Source of the DNA: Umezawaea endophytica
GTDB taxonomy: Bacteria; Actinomycetota; Actinomycetes; Mycobacteriales; Pseudonocardiaceae
Assembly: GCF_025061645.1 (NCBI RefSeq)
Contig: NZ_JANYMP010000022.1
Coordinates: forward strand, 86,072-150,071
DNA: 64,000 bases
Direction: 5' to 3'
Shown in pieces: positions 15,289 through 23,276 of this stretch. How positions within the stretch are numbered: the first letter of the stretch is position 1; each line of letters opens with the position of its first letter. Both the position numbers and the translations under genes were made by a program. Below the pieces are notes generated by a model, which was given only the letters and a program-made list of their open reading frames with translations, was not told where the DNA came from and searched no databases.

Positions 15289-15645
15289 GTGAACGAGATC
15301 GTGTTCCGCGTAGTCGACGACACGCTGACCGACACCCAGCTCGACGAGGCCCTGCACAAGCTGCTCGACGACCTCCTCGAACTCCACCTCGACGCCACCC
15401 GCCTGCGCACCGGCCAACCGCCCGTCGGCGCGGAGAAGGTCGAGGTCGGGATGGTGGTCGTGCAGGCCGTGACGGAGGCCGACGTCGCCAACCAGGTGGC
15501 CGAACGCGTCCGCGCGTGGTTCGCGGGCACCGGGGTGCAGCAGGTCGTCATCGAGGTCGGCGACACCTCCCTGGCGCTCGTCCAGGGCACCGACGACCAG
15601 CAGGAGCGGCTCGTCACGCACTTCAGCGGCGTGACCGCCCGCTGA
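15289..15645 (+). CDS. EACC1-like effector-associated component (orphan)
   Basis: 118 aa, soluble. The pattern is an N-terminal helix rich in Leu (LDEALHKLLDDLLELHLDATRL), a Pro/Gly turn, a strand-helix unit (VAERVRAWFAG), and a final VVIEVGDTSLAL strand followed by DDQQERLV. This matches my memory of EACC1-type components that pair with caspase, trypsin or TIR effectors in actinobacterial conflict systems. No such effector is adjacent here, so it is an orphan or serves a distant partner. GTG 15289. Family call tentative. Confidence 0.45.
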   Translation: MNEIVFRVVDDTLTDTQLDEALHKLLDDLLELHLDATRLRTGQPPVGAEKVEVGMVVVQAVTEADVANQVAERVRAWFAGTGVQQVVIEVGDTSLALVQGTDDQQERLVTHFSGVTAR

Positions 15646-15721
15646 GTCTCGCGCTGCACTTGCCCAATCCTTCCGCCACTTTGGGCCATGACTGAACTCC
15701 AGGCCCACGACCGCGGTGCGA

Positions 15722-15758
15722 ACCCGCCGACGTGCTCGACCCCGAGCCGTCGGCGGGT
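15722..15758. terminator. Hairpin between convergent transcripts
   Basis: An outer 11-bp stem (ACCCGCCGACG with its complement) and an inner 5-bp stem (GCTCG/CGAGC) separated by a single bulged T form one long hairpin. It sits between the EACC1-like gene and the end of the VWA-MoxR operon. Confidence 0.75.
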
Positions 15759-15772
15759 CGGCCGCGGGGTCG

Positions 15773-16963
15773 CTACCGGCCGACCGCGATGCCCGACTGC
15801 TCGGCCCAGGTCGCCACGTCCTCCCTCCGCAGCGCTGTCGCCAGCAGGTCTGGGAAGCGGTCCGGGGTGCAGGCGAACGCGGGAGCGCCAAGGTCGGAGA
15901 GCTTCGCGGCCAGTTCGTGGTCGTAGGCGGGCGTGCCGCTGTCGGAGAGCGCGAGCAGCACGACGACGGTGACGCCGCCCGCGACCAGTTCCCGCACCCG
16001 GCGCTGGAGTTCGTGCGCCACGCCGCCCTCGTACAGGTCGCTGATCAGCACCAGGACGGTGTCCGTCGGTCTGCGCACCAGCGATTGGCCGTACGCGACG
16101 GCGCGGTTGATGTCCGTGCCGCCGCCCAACTGCGTGGAGAAGAGCAGGTCGACCGGGTCGTTCAGGGTCTCGGTCAGGTCGACTACCTCGGTGTCGAACA
16201 CGACGAGCTTCGTGTCGATCGACTTCAGCGACGCCAGCGACGCGCCCATGACCGCCGAGTAGACGACCGAGTCGGCCATCGACCCCGACTGGTCGACCAG
16301 CAGGATCACGTCCCGCAGCGCCGCCGACCGGCTGCGGCGCTTGCGACCCGCCAGCGACTCCACGACGAGCGTGCGCTGATCCGGTTGGTAGTGCCGGAGG
16401 TTGGCCTTGATCGTGGTCGGCCAGTCCACGTCGGCGGGCCGAGGCCTGCGGGTGCGCTGCGAGTGGTCGACGGCCCCGTGCACCGCGGCCCTCAACCGGT
16501 CCGCCAGCCTGCGCTCGATGTCCTCGACCACCTTGCGCACCACCGCTCTCGCGGTCTCGCGGGTGCGGGCGGGGATCGCGGACGACAGCGACACCAGCGT
16601 GCCGACGAGACCCACGTCCGGCTCCACGCTGGACAGCAGTTCCGGCTCCAGCAGCAACTGGCGCAGGCCGAGCTTCTCCACCGCGTCCTTCTGCATCACC
16701 TGCACCACGGACGTCGGGAAGTACTTGCGGACGTCGCCCAGCCAGCGGTGCAGCACCGGTGCGCTGGACCCGAGCCCCGCGGTGCGCGTGCCGCCGTTCG
16801 GCGCGTCGCCGACGGTCCGCGCGCCCGCGCCGCCGCCGTACAGGCCGGTCAGCGCCGCGTCCCGCCGCTGGTCGTCCTCACCCAGCTCACCCATGCCCTC
16901 GGCGGCCGAGCCCAGCAGCAACCGCCACCGCCGCACCCGCTCCGCGTCCGTCGCCCCCGTCAT
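15773..16963 (-). CDS. VWA-domain protein, YehP-like
   Basis: 396 aa. The C-terminal half is a von Willebrand A / CoxE-like domain with an intact MIDAS: DQSGS at 224-228, a following Thr/Asp region, and LISDLYEGG near 315. The N-terminal half is alpha-helical and Leu-rich. VWA partners of MoxR ATPases act as substrate adaptors that bind Mg2+. It is the last gene of the six-gene minus-strand operon, 49 bp after the DUF5682 gene. In E. coli the comparable protein is, from memory, YehP (378 aa). The target of the complex is unknown. Confidence 0.8.
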   Translation of the reverse strand: MTGATDAERVRRWRLLLGSAAEGMGELGEDDQRRDAALTGLYGGGAGARTVGDAPNGGTRTAGLGSSAPVLHRWLGDVRKYFPTSVVQVMQKDAVEKLGLRQLLLEPELLSSVEPDVGLVGTLVSLSSAIPARTRETARAVVRKVVEDIERRLADRLRAAVHGAVDHSQRTRRPRPADVDWPTTIKANLRHYQPDQRTLVVESLAGRKRRSRSAALRDVILLVDQSGSMADSVVYSAVMGASLASLKSIDTKLVVFDTEVVDLTETLNDPVDLLFSTQLGGGTDINRAVAYGQSLVRRPTDTVLVLISDLYEGGVAHELQRRVRELVAGGVTVVVLLALSDSGTPAYDHELAAKLSDLGAPAFACTPDRFPDLLATALRREDVATWAEQSGIAVGR

Positions 16964-17012
16964 GCGCCCCCGCCCCCTTCAACCGTGGTCCCGATCGTTC
17001 GCGGCACGCGTT

Positions 17013-19235
17013 TCACGCCGACACCCCCGCCAGCAGCGCACGGACGTGCGCCGCCAACCGTTCCGCCACGGCCTCGTCCCACTCGCCCGACACCACGCCC
17101 GAGGACGCCGACGAGCCCAGCACGCGGTCGCCCAGCAGCCTGCGCTCGGCCGGGCTGAAGTCGCTGATCGCCTTGCGCAACAACGGAAGCGCGTCGTCGA
17201 AGTCGGCGGGCGCCAGACCGGACAGCCACTCGTCGACCAGGTCGAACAGGCGGGCGTCCGCCGCCAGCAGCGACGCTGAACCCCGCAGGAAACCCGAGAC
17301 GAACGCCGTCGCGCCGCTCGCCGTGCCGCCGTTCCACGACGTCGCCCGGTGCAGCCGGGCCGCCACCGCCGCGGTGTCCAGCTCACCCGCCTCCCACAGC
17401 AGGCGCGTCGCCCGCCCGGTCGGCAGGCCGTGCGCGTCCGGCATCCCCACCAGCGACCGCAGCGCTCGCCGCCACACCGCCTGGTGCTCCTCGTCGGCGG
17501 CCAGCCTGGCCGCGTCGTCCGCGCCGTTCACCGCGACCAGCGCGCGCTCGGCCGTCTCGTCGTCGACGCCCTTGCACGCCAACGGAAGGCCGACCGCGCC
17601 ACGGGCCAGCAGGCCGTGCAGCGCGACCCGGAGCAGTTCGGGGTCCGTGCCGCGGACCGAGCCGTACCGCACGGTCGTCGCCAGGTCGGGCAGCGCGCCG
17701 AGCAGCTCCACGGCGTCCGTCGCGGCGGCCGCGCAGCGGTCCAGCGCGGACCGGGCCGCGAGCACCGCGATCGGCAGTTCGCAGCCCACCGCGGTGGACA
17801 GCACCTCGGCGGCGGGCGCCACCCGGTCCGCGTCCCGCGCCCGTTGGCACAGCACGCGATCCGCCGCGGCCTCCACCGTCGTGCCGTGCCGCGCGGCGCC
17901 GCCGAGCGCCACGGCGAAGCCCGGATCCCACCGGACCTGCCACATCTCGGCGAACGTGCCCAGGCTCGACGTCGTGTCCGGGCGGCCCCACGGCACACCC
18001 AGGACTTCCAGCCTGCGCAACAACTTCGACCGCTCCCGCTCGTTGTCCTTGCGCAGGTCCAGTCTGTACGGCTTGCCCTCCAGGCTCGGCGGGAACCTCA
18101 GCTTCCGCTGCCACCGGGCCACGTCCGCGGCCAGCGGCGACCGCGGCACGCCCTCGCCGACCTCGCCCAGCCGTTCGCCGATCACCAGCTTCTCGTGCAC
18201 CAGCCTCAGCGGCACCTCGTCGCCGCCGCACAGCACGGCCAACGCGGCCTCGCTCACCTCCGACAGCCCCGGCGACGGCCTGCCGCGCAGCGCCGCGAGG
18301 GTGTCCGCCAGCCGCACCGCCTCGACCGCGCTCGCCGTCGACGCGGGCAGGTCTTCCGCCCGCAGCACCGACGCCGCCCGAGCGAACCAGCGCGGCACCG
18401 CGTCACCCCGCTCGGCGCACTCCCACAGGTGCGCGTACCAGCCGGGCGAGTCGACGCCCGCGCCGTAGCCCGACGACGACGCCAGCCGCCCGTGGCTCCA
18501 CGGCACCCACGTGCCCGACACCTTGCGCTTCGGCAGGCCCTTCAGCAGCGCGGCGTCCGCCGTCGCGGGGGGCAGCGCCCCCAGCGCGGGCACGTGCCAC
18601 GCCCCGCACACCACGACGACCGGCCCCTCGGTCTCCTTCAACGCCTTGCGCAGCGACTGCCGCATGTGCGCCTCGCGCCGCAGCGTCCGCTCGTCCACCT
18701 CGTCGGCGAACTCCTCGCGCAGCGCCGTCATCGCCTCCGCCACGGCACCGGCCAGCGCGCGCGGGTCGGCGCCCGCCGAGTGCTCGACCACGTCCTCCCA
18801 CCACCGCTCGGGGTCGTCGAACCCGGCGGCTTCGGCCAGCACGCCCAGCGGGTCGACCACCGCCCGCGGCTCGGACGGCTCCGCACCGAGCGACGCGGCG
18901 GCGGGCAGGTCGAAGAACCGCGCGGGCACGGCGTTGGCGCGCGCCCACGTCAGCGCCCGCCACTCCGGCGAGAACTCCGCGAACGGCCAGAACGCGGCCG
19001 CCGACGGCTCCGCCTCGTCGTGCAGCAGCAGCGCCACCGGCGGGACCAGCGACGGCAGGTGCTCCAGCAGCGCGTCGCCCTCCGGCGGACCCTCGATCAG
19101 CACGACCTCGGGCCGCACGGCCTCCAGCGCGGCGGCGACCATGCGGGCCGAGCCGGGCCCGTGGTGCCGGATGCCGAGCAGCACCACCCGGTCCGGCAGT
19201 GCCCGGTCCCGTCCGACCGGGTCGCGAGGAGCCAT
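17013..19235 (-). CDS. DUF5682 protein, YehM-like, with TraB/TIKI-type N-terminal motifs
   Basis: 740 aa. The N-terminal 250 residues carry GIRHHGPGSARM (about residue 21), the acidic VLIEGPPEG (about 48) and VVCGAWHVPALG (about 210). Two GxxH motifs around a conserved Glu are the layout of TraB/TIKI/EreA-type hydrolases, so an enzymatic N-terminus is possible (inference). The remaining 480 residues are helical repeats rich in Ala/Leu. The ATG overlaps the MoxR stop (TGATG), so the two are translationally coupled. From memory E. coli YehM (759 aa) belongs to the same group. No membrane segment. Confidence 0.72.
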   Translation of the reverse strand: MAPRDPVGRDRALPDRVVLLGIRHHGPGSARMVAAALEAVRPEVVLIEGPPEGDALLEHLPSLVPPVALLLHDEAEPSAAAFWPFAEFSPEWRALTWARANAVPARFFDLPAAASLGAEPSEPRAVVDPLGVLAEAAGFDDPERWWEDVVEHSAGADPRALAGAVAEAMTALREEFADEVDERTLRREAHMRQSLRKALKETEGPVVVVCGAWHVPALGALPPATADAALLKGLPKRKVSGTWVPWSHGRLASSSGYGAGVDSPGWYAHLWECAERGDAVPRWFARAASVLRAEDLPASTASAVEAVRLADTLAALRGRPSPGLSEVSEAALAVLCGGDEVPLRLVHEKLVIGERLGEVGEGVPRSPLAADVARWQRKLRFPPSLEGKPYRLDLRKDNERERSKLLRRLEVLGVPWGRPDTTSSLGTFAEMWQVRWDPGFAVALGGAARHGTTVEAAADRVLCQRARDADRVAPAAEVLSTAVGCELPIAVLAARSALDRCAAAATDAVELLGALPDLATTVRYGSVRGTDPELLRVALHGLLARGAVGLPLACKGVDDETAERALVAVNGADDAARLAADEEHQAVWRRALRSLVGMPDAHGLPTGRATRLLWEAGELDTAAVAARLHRATSWNGGTASGATAFVSGFLRGSASLLAADARLFDLVDEWLSGLAPADFDDALPLLRKAISDFSPAERRLLGDRVLGSSASSGVVSGEWDEAVAERLAAHVRALLAGVSA

Positions 19236-20347
19236 CAGGCGCCGCTCACCGTGTAGCCGGACGTGTCCAGGTCCTGGCAGGCCCGGTACAGGTCGCGCCA
19301 CTCGACGCGCTCCTTGATCACGGCCTCCAGGTACTCCTGCCACACCGCGCTGTCCGACACCCGGTCCTTCACCACCGCGCCGAGCAGGCCGGACGCCAGC
19401 TCGTCCGCGCCGAGCGAGCCGTCGCCGAAGTGACCGGCCTGCGCCATGCCGCCCGCGATCACCGAGATCGCCTCGGCCGTCGACAGGCTGCCGCTGGGCT
19501 TCTTGAGCTGCGTCCGCCCGTCCACCGTCGACCCGTTGCGCAGCTCGCGGAAGATCCGCACCACCCGGCGCACCTCGTCCAGCGCGGGTGGCTCGGTGGG
19601 CAGTTGCAGCGACCGGCCGAGCTGGGCGGCCCGCGCCGTCACGATCCGCACCTCGTCGTCCTCGGTCGCGGGCGGCGGCAGCACGACGGTGTTGAACCGG
19701 CGGGCCAGCGCCGACGACATCTGGTTCACGCCGCGGTCGCGGTCGTTCGCCGTCGCGATCACGGTGAAGCCCGGCACGGCTTGGACGTGCAGGTTCAGCT
19801 CCGGCACCGGCAGCGCCTTCTCGGACAGGATCGTGATGAACGAGTCCTGCACCTCCGCGGGCATCCGGCTCAGCTCCTCGACCCGCGCCACCGCGCCGGT
19901 CTGCATCGCCCGCAGCACCGGGCTCGGCACCAGCGCGGCCTCGCTCGGCCCCTCGGAGATCAGCCGCGCGTAGTTCCAGCCGTACCGCACCGACTCCTCG
20001 CTGGTGCCCGCCGTGCCCTGCACGACGAGCGTCGAGTCGCCGCTCACCGCCGCCGCCAGGTGCTCGGACAGCCACGACTTCGCGGTGCCCGGCACGCCGA
20101 CCAGCAGCAGCGCCCGGTCCGTCACGAGCGTGCCGACGGCCACCTCCACCAGCCGCCTGCTGCCCACGTACTTCGGCGTGATCACCGTGCCGTCCGGCAG
20201 GGTGCCGCCCAGCACGTACGTCACCACCGCCTGCGGCGACATGCGCCACCGCGGCGGGCGGGGCCGGTCGTCCGCCGCGGCCAGCGCGGCCAGTTCGGCG
20301 GCGTACTGCTGTTCCGCGGCGGGCCGCAGCACGGTTTCGGTCGTCAC
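19235..20347 (-). CDS. MoxR-family AAA+ ATPase, YehL-like
   Basis: 370 aa. Walker A is GVPGTAKS at 84-91. The Walker B position reads VARVEEL (156-159 region), with Glu-Glu instead of Asp-Glu. Sensor 1 is VIATANDRDRGV and the arginine region ALARRFNTVVL. MoxR ATPases form hexamers that remodel or activate proteins with VWA partners, such as cofactor insertion. The GTG start overlaps the DUF5691 stop as GTGA, and its own stop overlaps the DUF5682 start, so the stoichiometry of the set seems tightly controlled. Confidence 0.88.
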   Translation of the reverse strand: MTTETVLRPAAEQQYAAELAALAAADDRPRPPRWRMSPQAVVTYVLGGTLPDGTVITPKYVGSRRLVEVAVGTLVTDRALLLVGVPGTAKSWLSEHLAAAVSGDSTLVVQGTAGTSEESVRYGWNYARLISEGPSEAALVPSPVLRAMQTGAVARVEELSRMPAEVQDSFITILSEKALPVPELNLHVQAVPGFTVIATANDRDRGVNQMSSALARRFNTVVLPPPATEDDEVRIVTARAAQLGRSLQLPTEPPALDEVRRVVRIFRELRNGSTVDGRTQLKKPSGSLSTAEAISVIAGGMAQAGHFGDGSLGADELASGLLGAVVKDRVSDSAVWQEYLEAVIKERVEWRDLYRACQDLDTSGYTVSGA

Positions 20348-21774
20348 TGGACGGGTTCCTTCCGGTCGAAAGCCTGACTGAGCCTCATGCGGAGCCGCAG
20401 CACCTCGAGTTCGATCGAGTGCTCCGGCCACCGCTCGGTGACGCGCGCCCAGTTCGCGCCGAGCACCTCCGCGTCGCCCCGCGCCAGCAGCACGGCGGGC
20501 GGGCGCCCGGCCCGCCACCTCGGGTCGCGCATCGCGGCGTAGCGGTCGAGCAGCGCCGCCGTCGACTCCGCCGACCACGGCGCGGGCAACTGCGAGCACG
20601 CGTGGTCGAGCAGGTCGTAGTTCCACTGGTGGGACACCGCGATCACCGTGCGCGCGGACAGCTCCGCGGGCAGCGACGCCAGCATCTCCAGTTGTTCCAT
20701 GCCCGTCAGCGTCCGCGTCGCCGCGACCGCCCACGGGCTCGCGTCGACGGCCCGCGCCACCCGCTGCGCCACCCCGCGCAGCAGCGCCGCCGCCCACGGC
20801 CCCCGGCTCAGCACCTCGGCCGCGCCCTCGTCGTCGGTCGCCAGCCGGGCCGTCCAGTGCGCCGTCGGAACGCTCGCCGCGGCGGCCCGCAACCGGCCGG
20901 CGACGCCGACCTCGGACCCGTCGCGCAGCAGGTCCCGCGCCTCCTCCTGACCGGGCAGCGCCTCGGCCCACAGCTCGTCGGCCCGCACGTCGAACCCGCC
21001 GCCGACCAGGTGCAGACCCCGGTCCAGCCGCTCGGCCGCCCGCGCGGCCAGCGCCGACCCCGGCAGCAGCCGCAGCAGCCGCACCGCCTCGTCGTGCACG
21101 CCGATCGCCCGGTCGTCCAGCGCCGACTCCAGCAGCTCCTCGTCCTCGGGACCGAGCCCGGTCTCCAGCGCGCTCACCAGCGCCTGCCGGTCGACCGCCC
21201 GGCGCTGCGCCGCGAACTGCTCGACCAGGAACGCCCGCGTGCCCACCGGATCGGCCCGCCGAGCCCGCCGCAGCGCCGCCAGCCGCTGGGTGCCCGGCAG
21301 GTCGAGCACCTCGTCGAGGTCGACCAGGTCGGCCGACGCCCCAGAGCCGGTCGCCCACGCCCAGCCCGGCCGCGTCCCCGCCAGCCACCGGCCGCGCGAC
21401 CCCAGCACGGCGGCCACCGCCGACCGCAGGCCGGGGTGGCTCGTGCCCAGCGCCAGCAGCTCCGGCAGCGACCGGTGCTCGGCCACCACCCCCGCCGCCC
21501 GCGCCTTGCCGCACCACTCGGTCAGCAGCACCTGGTCGTCCACCGCCGCGATCTGGGTGAACACCTCCCGAGCCGCCACGCCGACGACCCGCTCCTCCGT
21601 CCTCGGCGCGGGCTCGAGCCCGGCCACCTCGACGACCACCGGCAGCGCCGCGCCGAACGCGGCGAGCCCACCCGCCGCGCAGTCGTCCAGCAGCGCCTGC
21701 GGCTCCCCACCACCGCGGTGCGCGCCGACCAGCAGCGACCGCACCGCGTCCTCCCACGCCGCCTGAACGCTCAC
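20344..21774 (-). CDS. DUF5691 helical-repeat protein
   Basis: 476 aa, soluble, Ala/Leu/Arg-rich and almost entirely helical (HEAT-like look). It begins with WEDAVRSLLVG, the usual opening of DUF5691 proteins. It is found from memory next to SWIM, MoxR, DUF5682 and VWA genes in many bacteria, so it is probably a scaffold of that complex. GTG 21774 overlaps the stop of the 61-aa gene as GTGA, and its own TGA overlaps the MoxR GTG in the same way. No catalytic motif seen. Confidence 0.75.
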   Translation of the reverse strand: MSVQAAWEDAVRSLLVGAHRGGGEPQALLDDCAAGGLAAFGAALPVVVEVAGLEPAPRTEERVVGVAAREVFTQIAAVDDQVLLTEWCGKARAAGVVAEHRSLPELLALGTSHPGLRSAVAAVLGSRGRWLAGTRPGWAWATGSGASADLVDLDEVLDLPGTQRLAALRRARRADPVGTRAFLVEQFAAQRRAVDRQALVSALETGLGPEDEELLESALDDRAIGVHDEAVRLLRLLPGSALAARAAERLDRGLHLVGGGFDVRADELWAEALPGQEEARDLLRDGSEVGVAGRLRAAAASVPTAHWTARLATDDEGAAEVLSRGPWAAALLRGVAQRVARAVDASPWAVAATRTLTGMEQLEMLASLPAELSARTVIAVSHQWNYDLLDHACSQLPAPWSAESTAALLDRYAAMRDPRWRAGRPPAVLLARGDAEVLGANWARVTERWPEHSIELEVLRLRMRLSQAFDRKEPVQ

Positions 21775-21956
21775 ACCGCACGCCCCGGCGCGGCCACGGG
21801 CACGACCCGGCGCTCCCGGCCCACGAGCGTCCGACCGGTGCCGCGGGCGGGCACGCAGCGCCGCGACGGGACGGTCAGGAGGCCGCGGAGAACGTCGTCC
21901 CACACGGGCTGGCTGGTCACGGGGGTACCTCCGGTCGAGGGGTTCGGGTTGGTCAC
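21771..21956 (-). CDS. Small 61-aa protein between SWIM and DUF5691 genes
   Basis: 61 aa, starting GTG 21956 inside a GTGA overlap with the SWIM stop and ending in a GTGA overlap with the DUF5691 start. That double coupling is the main reason to accept it. The N-terminal part has VWDDVLRGLLTVPSRR, which resembles the opening WEDAVRSLLVGAHR of the adjacent DUF5691 protein; the rest is basic (RTLVGRERRVVP). It may be a remnant of a duplicated DUF5691 gene or a true small subunit. Short enough to be missed by most gene finders. Confidence 0.55.
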   Translation of the reverse strand: MTNPNPSTGGTPVTSQPVWDDVLRGLLTVPSRRCVPARGTGRTLVGRERRVVPVAAPGRAV

Positions 21957-23239
21957 GCGACGACCTCCGGGGCCTTGCCGGGCTCCGCGACCGCGCCGAG
22001 GCGCAGGCCGTGGCCGTCCCAGACGCCCCAGGCGTCGAACGGTTCGCCGCCGGTCACGGCCAGCGCCCGGTCCAGGGCCACGTCGCCGCGCACCGGGAGA
22101 CCACGACGGCCCGCGTCGACCAGGAAGCGGACGTCGGCGCTGGCCCGGACGGCGGCGCAGCCGAGCGGGTGCAGGCGCTGCCACGGGTCGGCGCGGAGGG
22201 CTGGTTCGAGGCCCGCCAGCGCGTCGCGCCACGTCGCGGGTACGGGGATCGCGTCCGCCGGGCGTTTGCCGACCAGTTCGCCCGCGGCCACGCGGCGCGG
22301 GGGGACACCGGGGTACGGGTGCAGCGTGCCCGTCACCTCGGAGCCGTGGGGGAGCAGCGGCGGCGGCTTCGCGCCGGTGCCGGAGTGCTTCACGCCGACG
22401 ACCCACTCGGCCCGGTCCCTGGCCCAGATCCACTGCTGGACCGTGCGGAGCGGCCCGTCCTCGGTCTCCAGCCGCAGCAGCGCGACCCAGTGGTCCGACC
22501 AGGCGGGCGCCGACCGTGCCTGCTCCTCCGTCACGGAGAAGCCGAGCCGGGCCCGCACGACGTCGCTCAGCGGGCCTTCAGCGGTCTCGGAGAGCCGCGC
22601 CAGCAGGTGGAGGCCCCCGAGGCGATCCGCGGCGTCCACGGCCCACTGCGGGCCCCCTGCGGCCACGATGGCGTGCAGCTCGCCGATCGCCGTGGCGAGA
22701 CCCTTCGCCTGGGCGTCGACCATCCGGGCGGTGATCGAGTGCCACCAGGCCGCGTCCCGCCCCGGCAGGCCCGCGATGCCGGAGCCCGCCAGGTCGCTCA
22801 GCCAGTCGCGCAACGCCAGCACGCCGCCGCGCACGGCCTCCTCGCGCTTGTGCGCCGTCTTCTCCTTGGCGCGCGCCCGCCGCTCCACGGCCTCCGGCGA
22901 GGTGTCGGCGGGCACCGCGACCGCGTGCCGCTTCGCCACCCACTCGGACACCCAGTCCGGCACCGCCTCCTCGACCGCGACCTCGCCGCGGGCGTGCAGG
23001 AGCTGCACCGCCACCGCGTGCTTGCACGGGAACTTCCGCGACGGGCACGAGCACTTCGTCGCCCGGTCGCCGAGGTCGACGCACACCCGGTACGGGTTCT
23101 TGCCGCTACCGGGGCACGAACCCCACAGGACCTGCGCGGTCCGACCGAGGCCCGCCCACCCCGCGGCCCCGGCCAACCGGGTGGCGCTGCTCGCCACCTG
23201 GCTGTCCGGCGCCAGCTCCAGCACTGCCTGCGCGTCCAT
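21953..23239 (-). CDS. SWIM zinc-finger protein, YehQ-like
   Basis: 428 aa. The SWIM motif CxC-x6-CxH is CSCPSRKFPCKH with ligands Cys63, Cys65, Cys72 and His74. A Lys/Arg/Glu-rich coiled stretch follows (RRARAKEKTAHKREEA, about 108-125), then 300 residues of helical repeats. SWIM domains bind nucleic acid or protein. It is the first gene of the six-gene operon that contains the MoxR ATPase. ATG 23239 is chosen because it opens the domain cleanly. The hmgA stop is only 37 bp upstream on the same strand, so read-through from the homogentisate gene is possible. Confidence 0.8.
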   Translation of the reverse strand: MDAQAVLELAPDSQVASSATRLAGAAGWAGLGRTAQVLWGSCPGSGKNPYRVCVDLGDRATKCSCPSRKFPCKHAVAVQLLHARGEVAVEEAVPDWVSEWVAKRHAVAVPADTSPEAVERRARAKEKTAHKREEAVRGGVLALRDWLSDLAGSGIAGLPGRDAAWWHSITARMVDAQAKGLATAIGELHAIVAAGGPQWAVDAADRLGGLHLLARLSETAEGPLSDVVRARLGFSVTEEQARSAPAWSDHWVALLRLETEDGPLRTVQQWIWARDRAEWVVGVKHSGTGAKPPPLLPHGSEVTGTLHPYPGVPPRRVAAGELVGKRPADAIPVPATWRDALAGLEPALRADPWQRLHPLGCAAVRASADVRFLVDAGRRGLPVRGDVALDRALAVTGGEPFDAWGVWDGHGLRLGAVAEPGKAPEVVA

Positions 23240-23276
23240 GGTCGAGAAGTTATCGGCGAGCACCGACAAAAACAGG

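Noticed and set aside
19236-20249. A 1078-aa DUF5682 protein reading through the MoxR region
   Set aside because: The upstream part is a shadow frame of the MoxR gene; the true start is ATG 19235 in a TGATG overlap.
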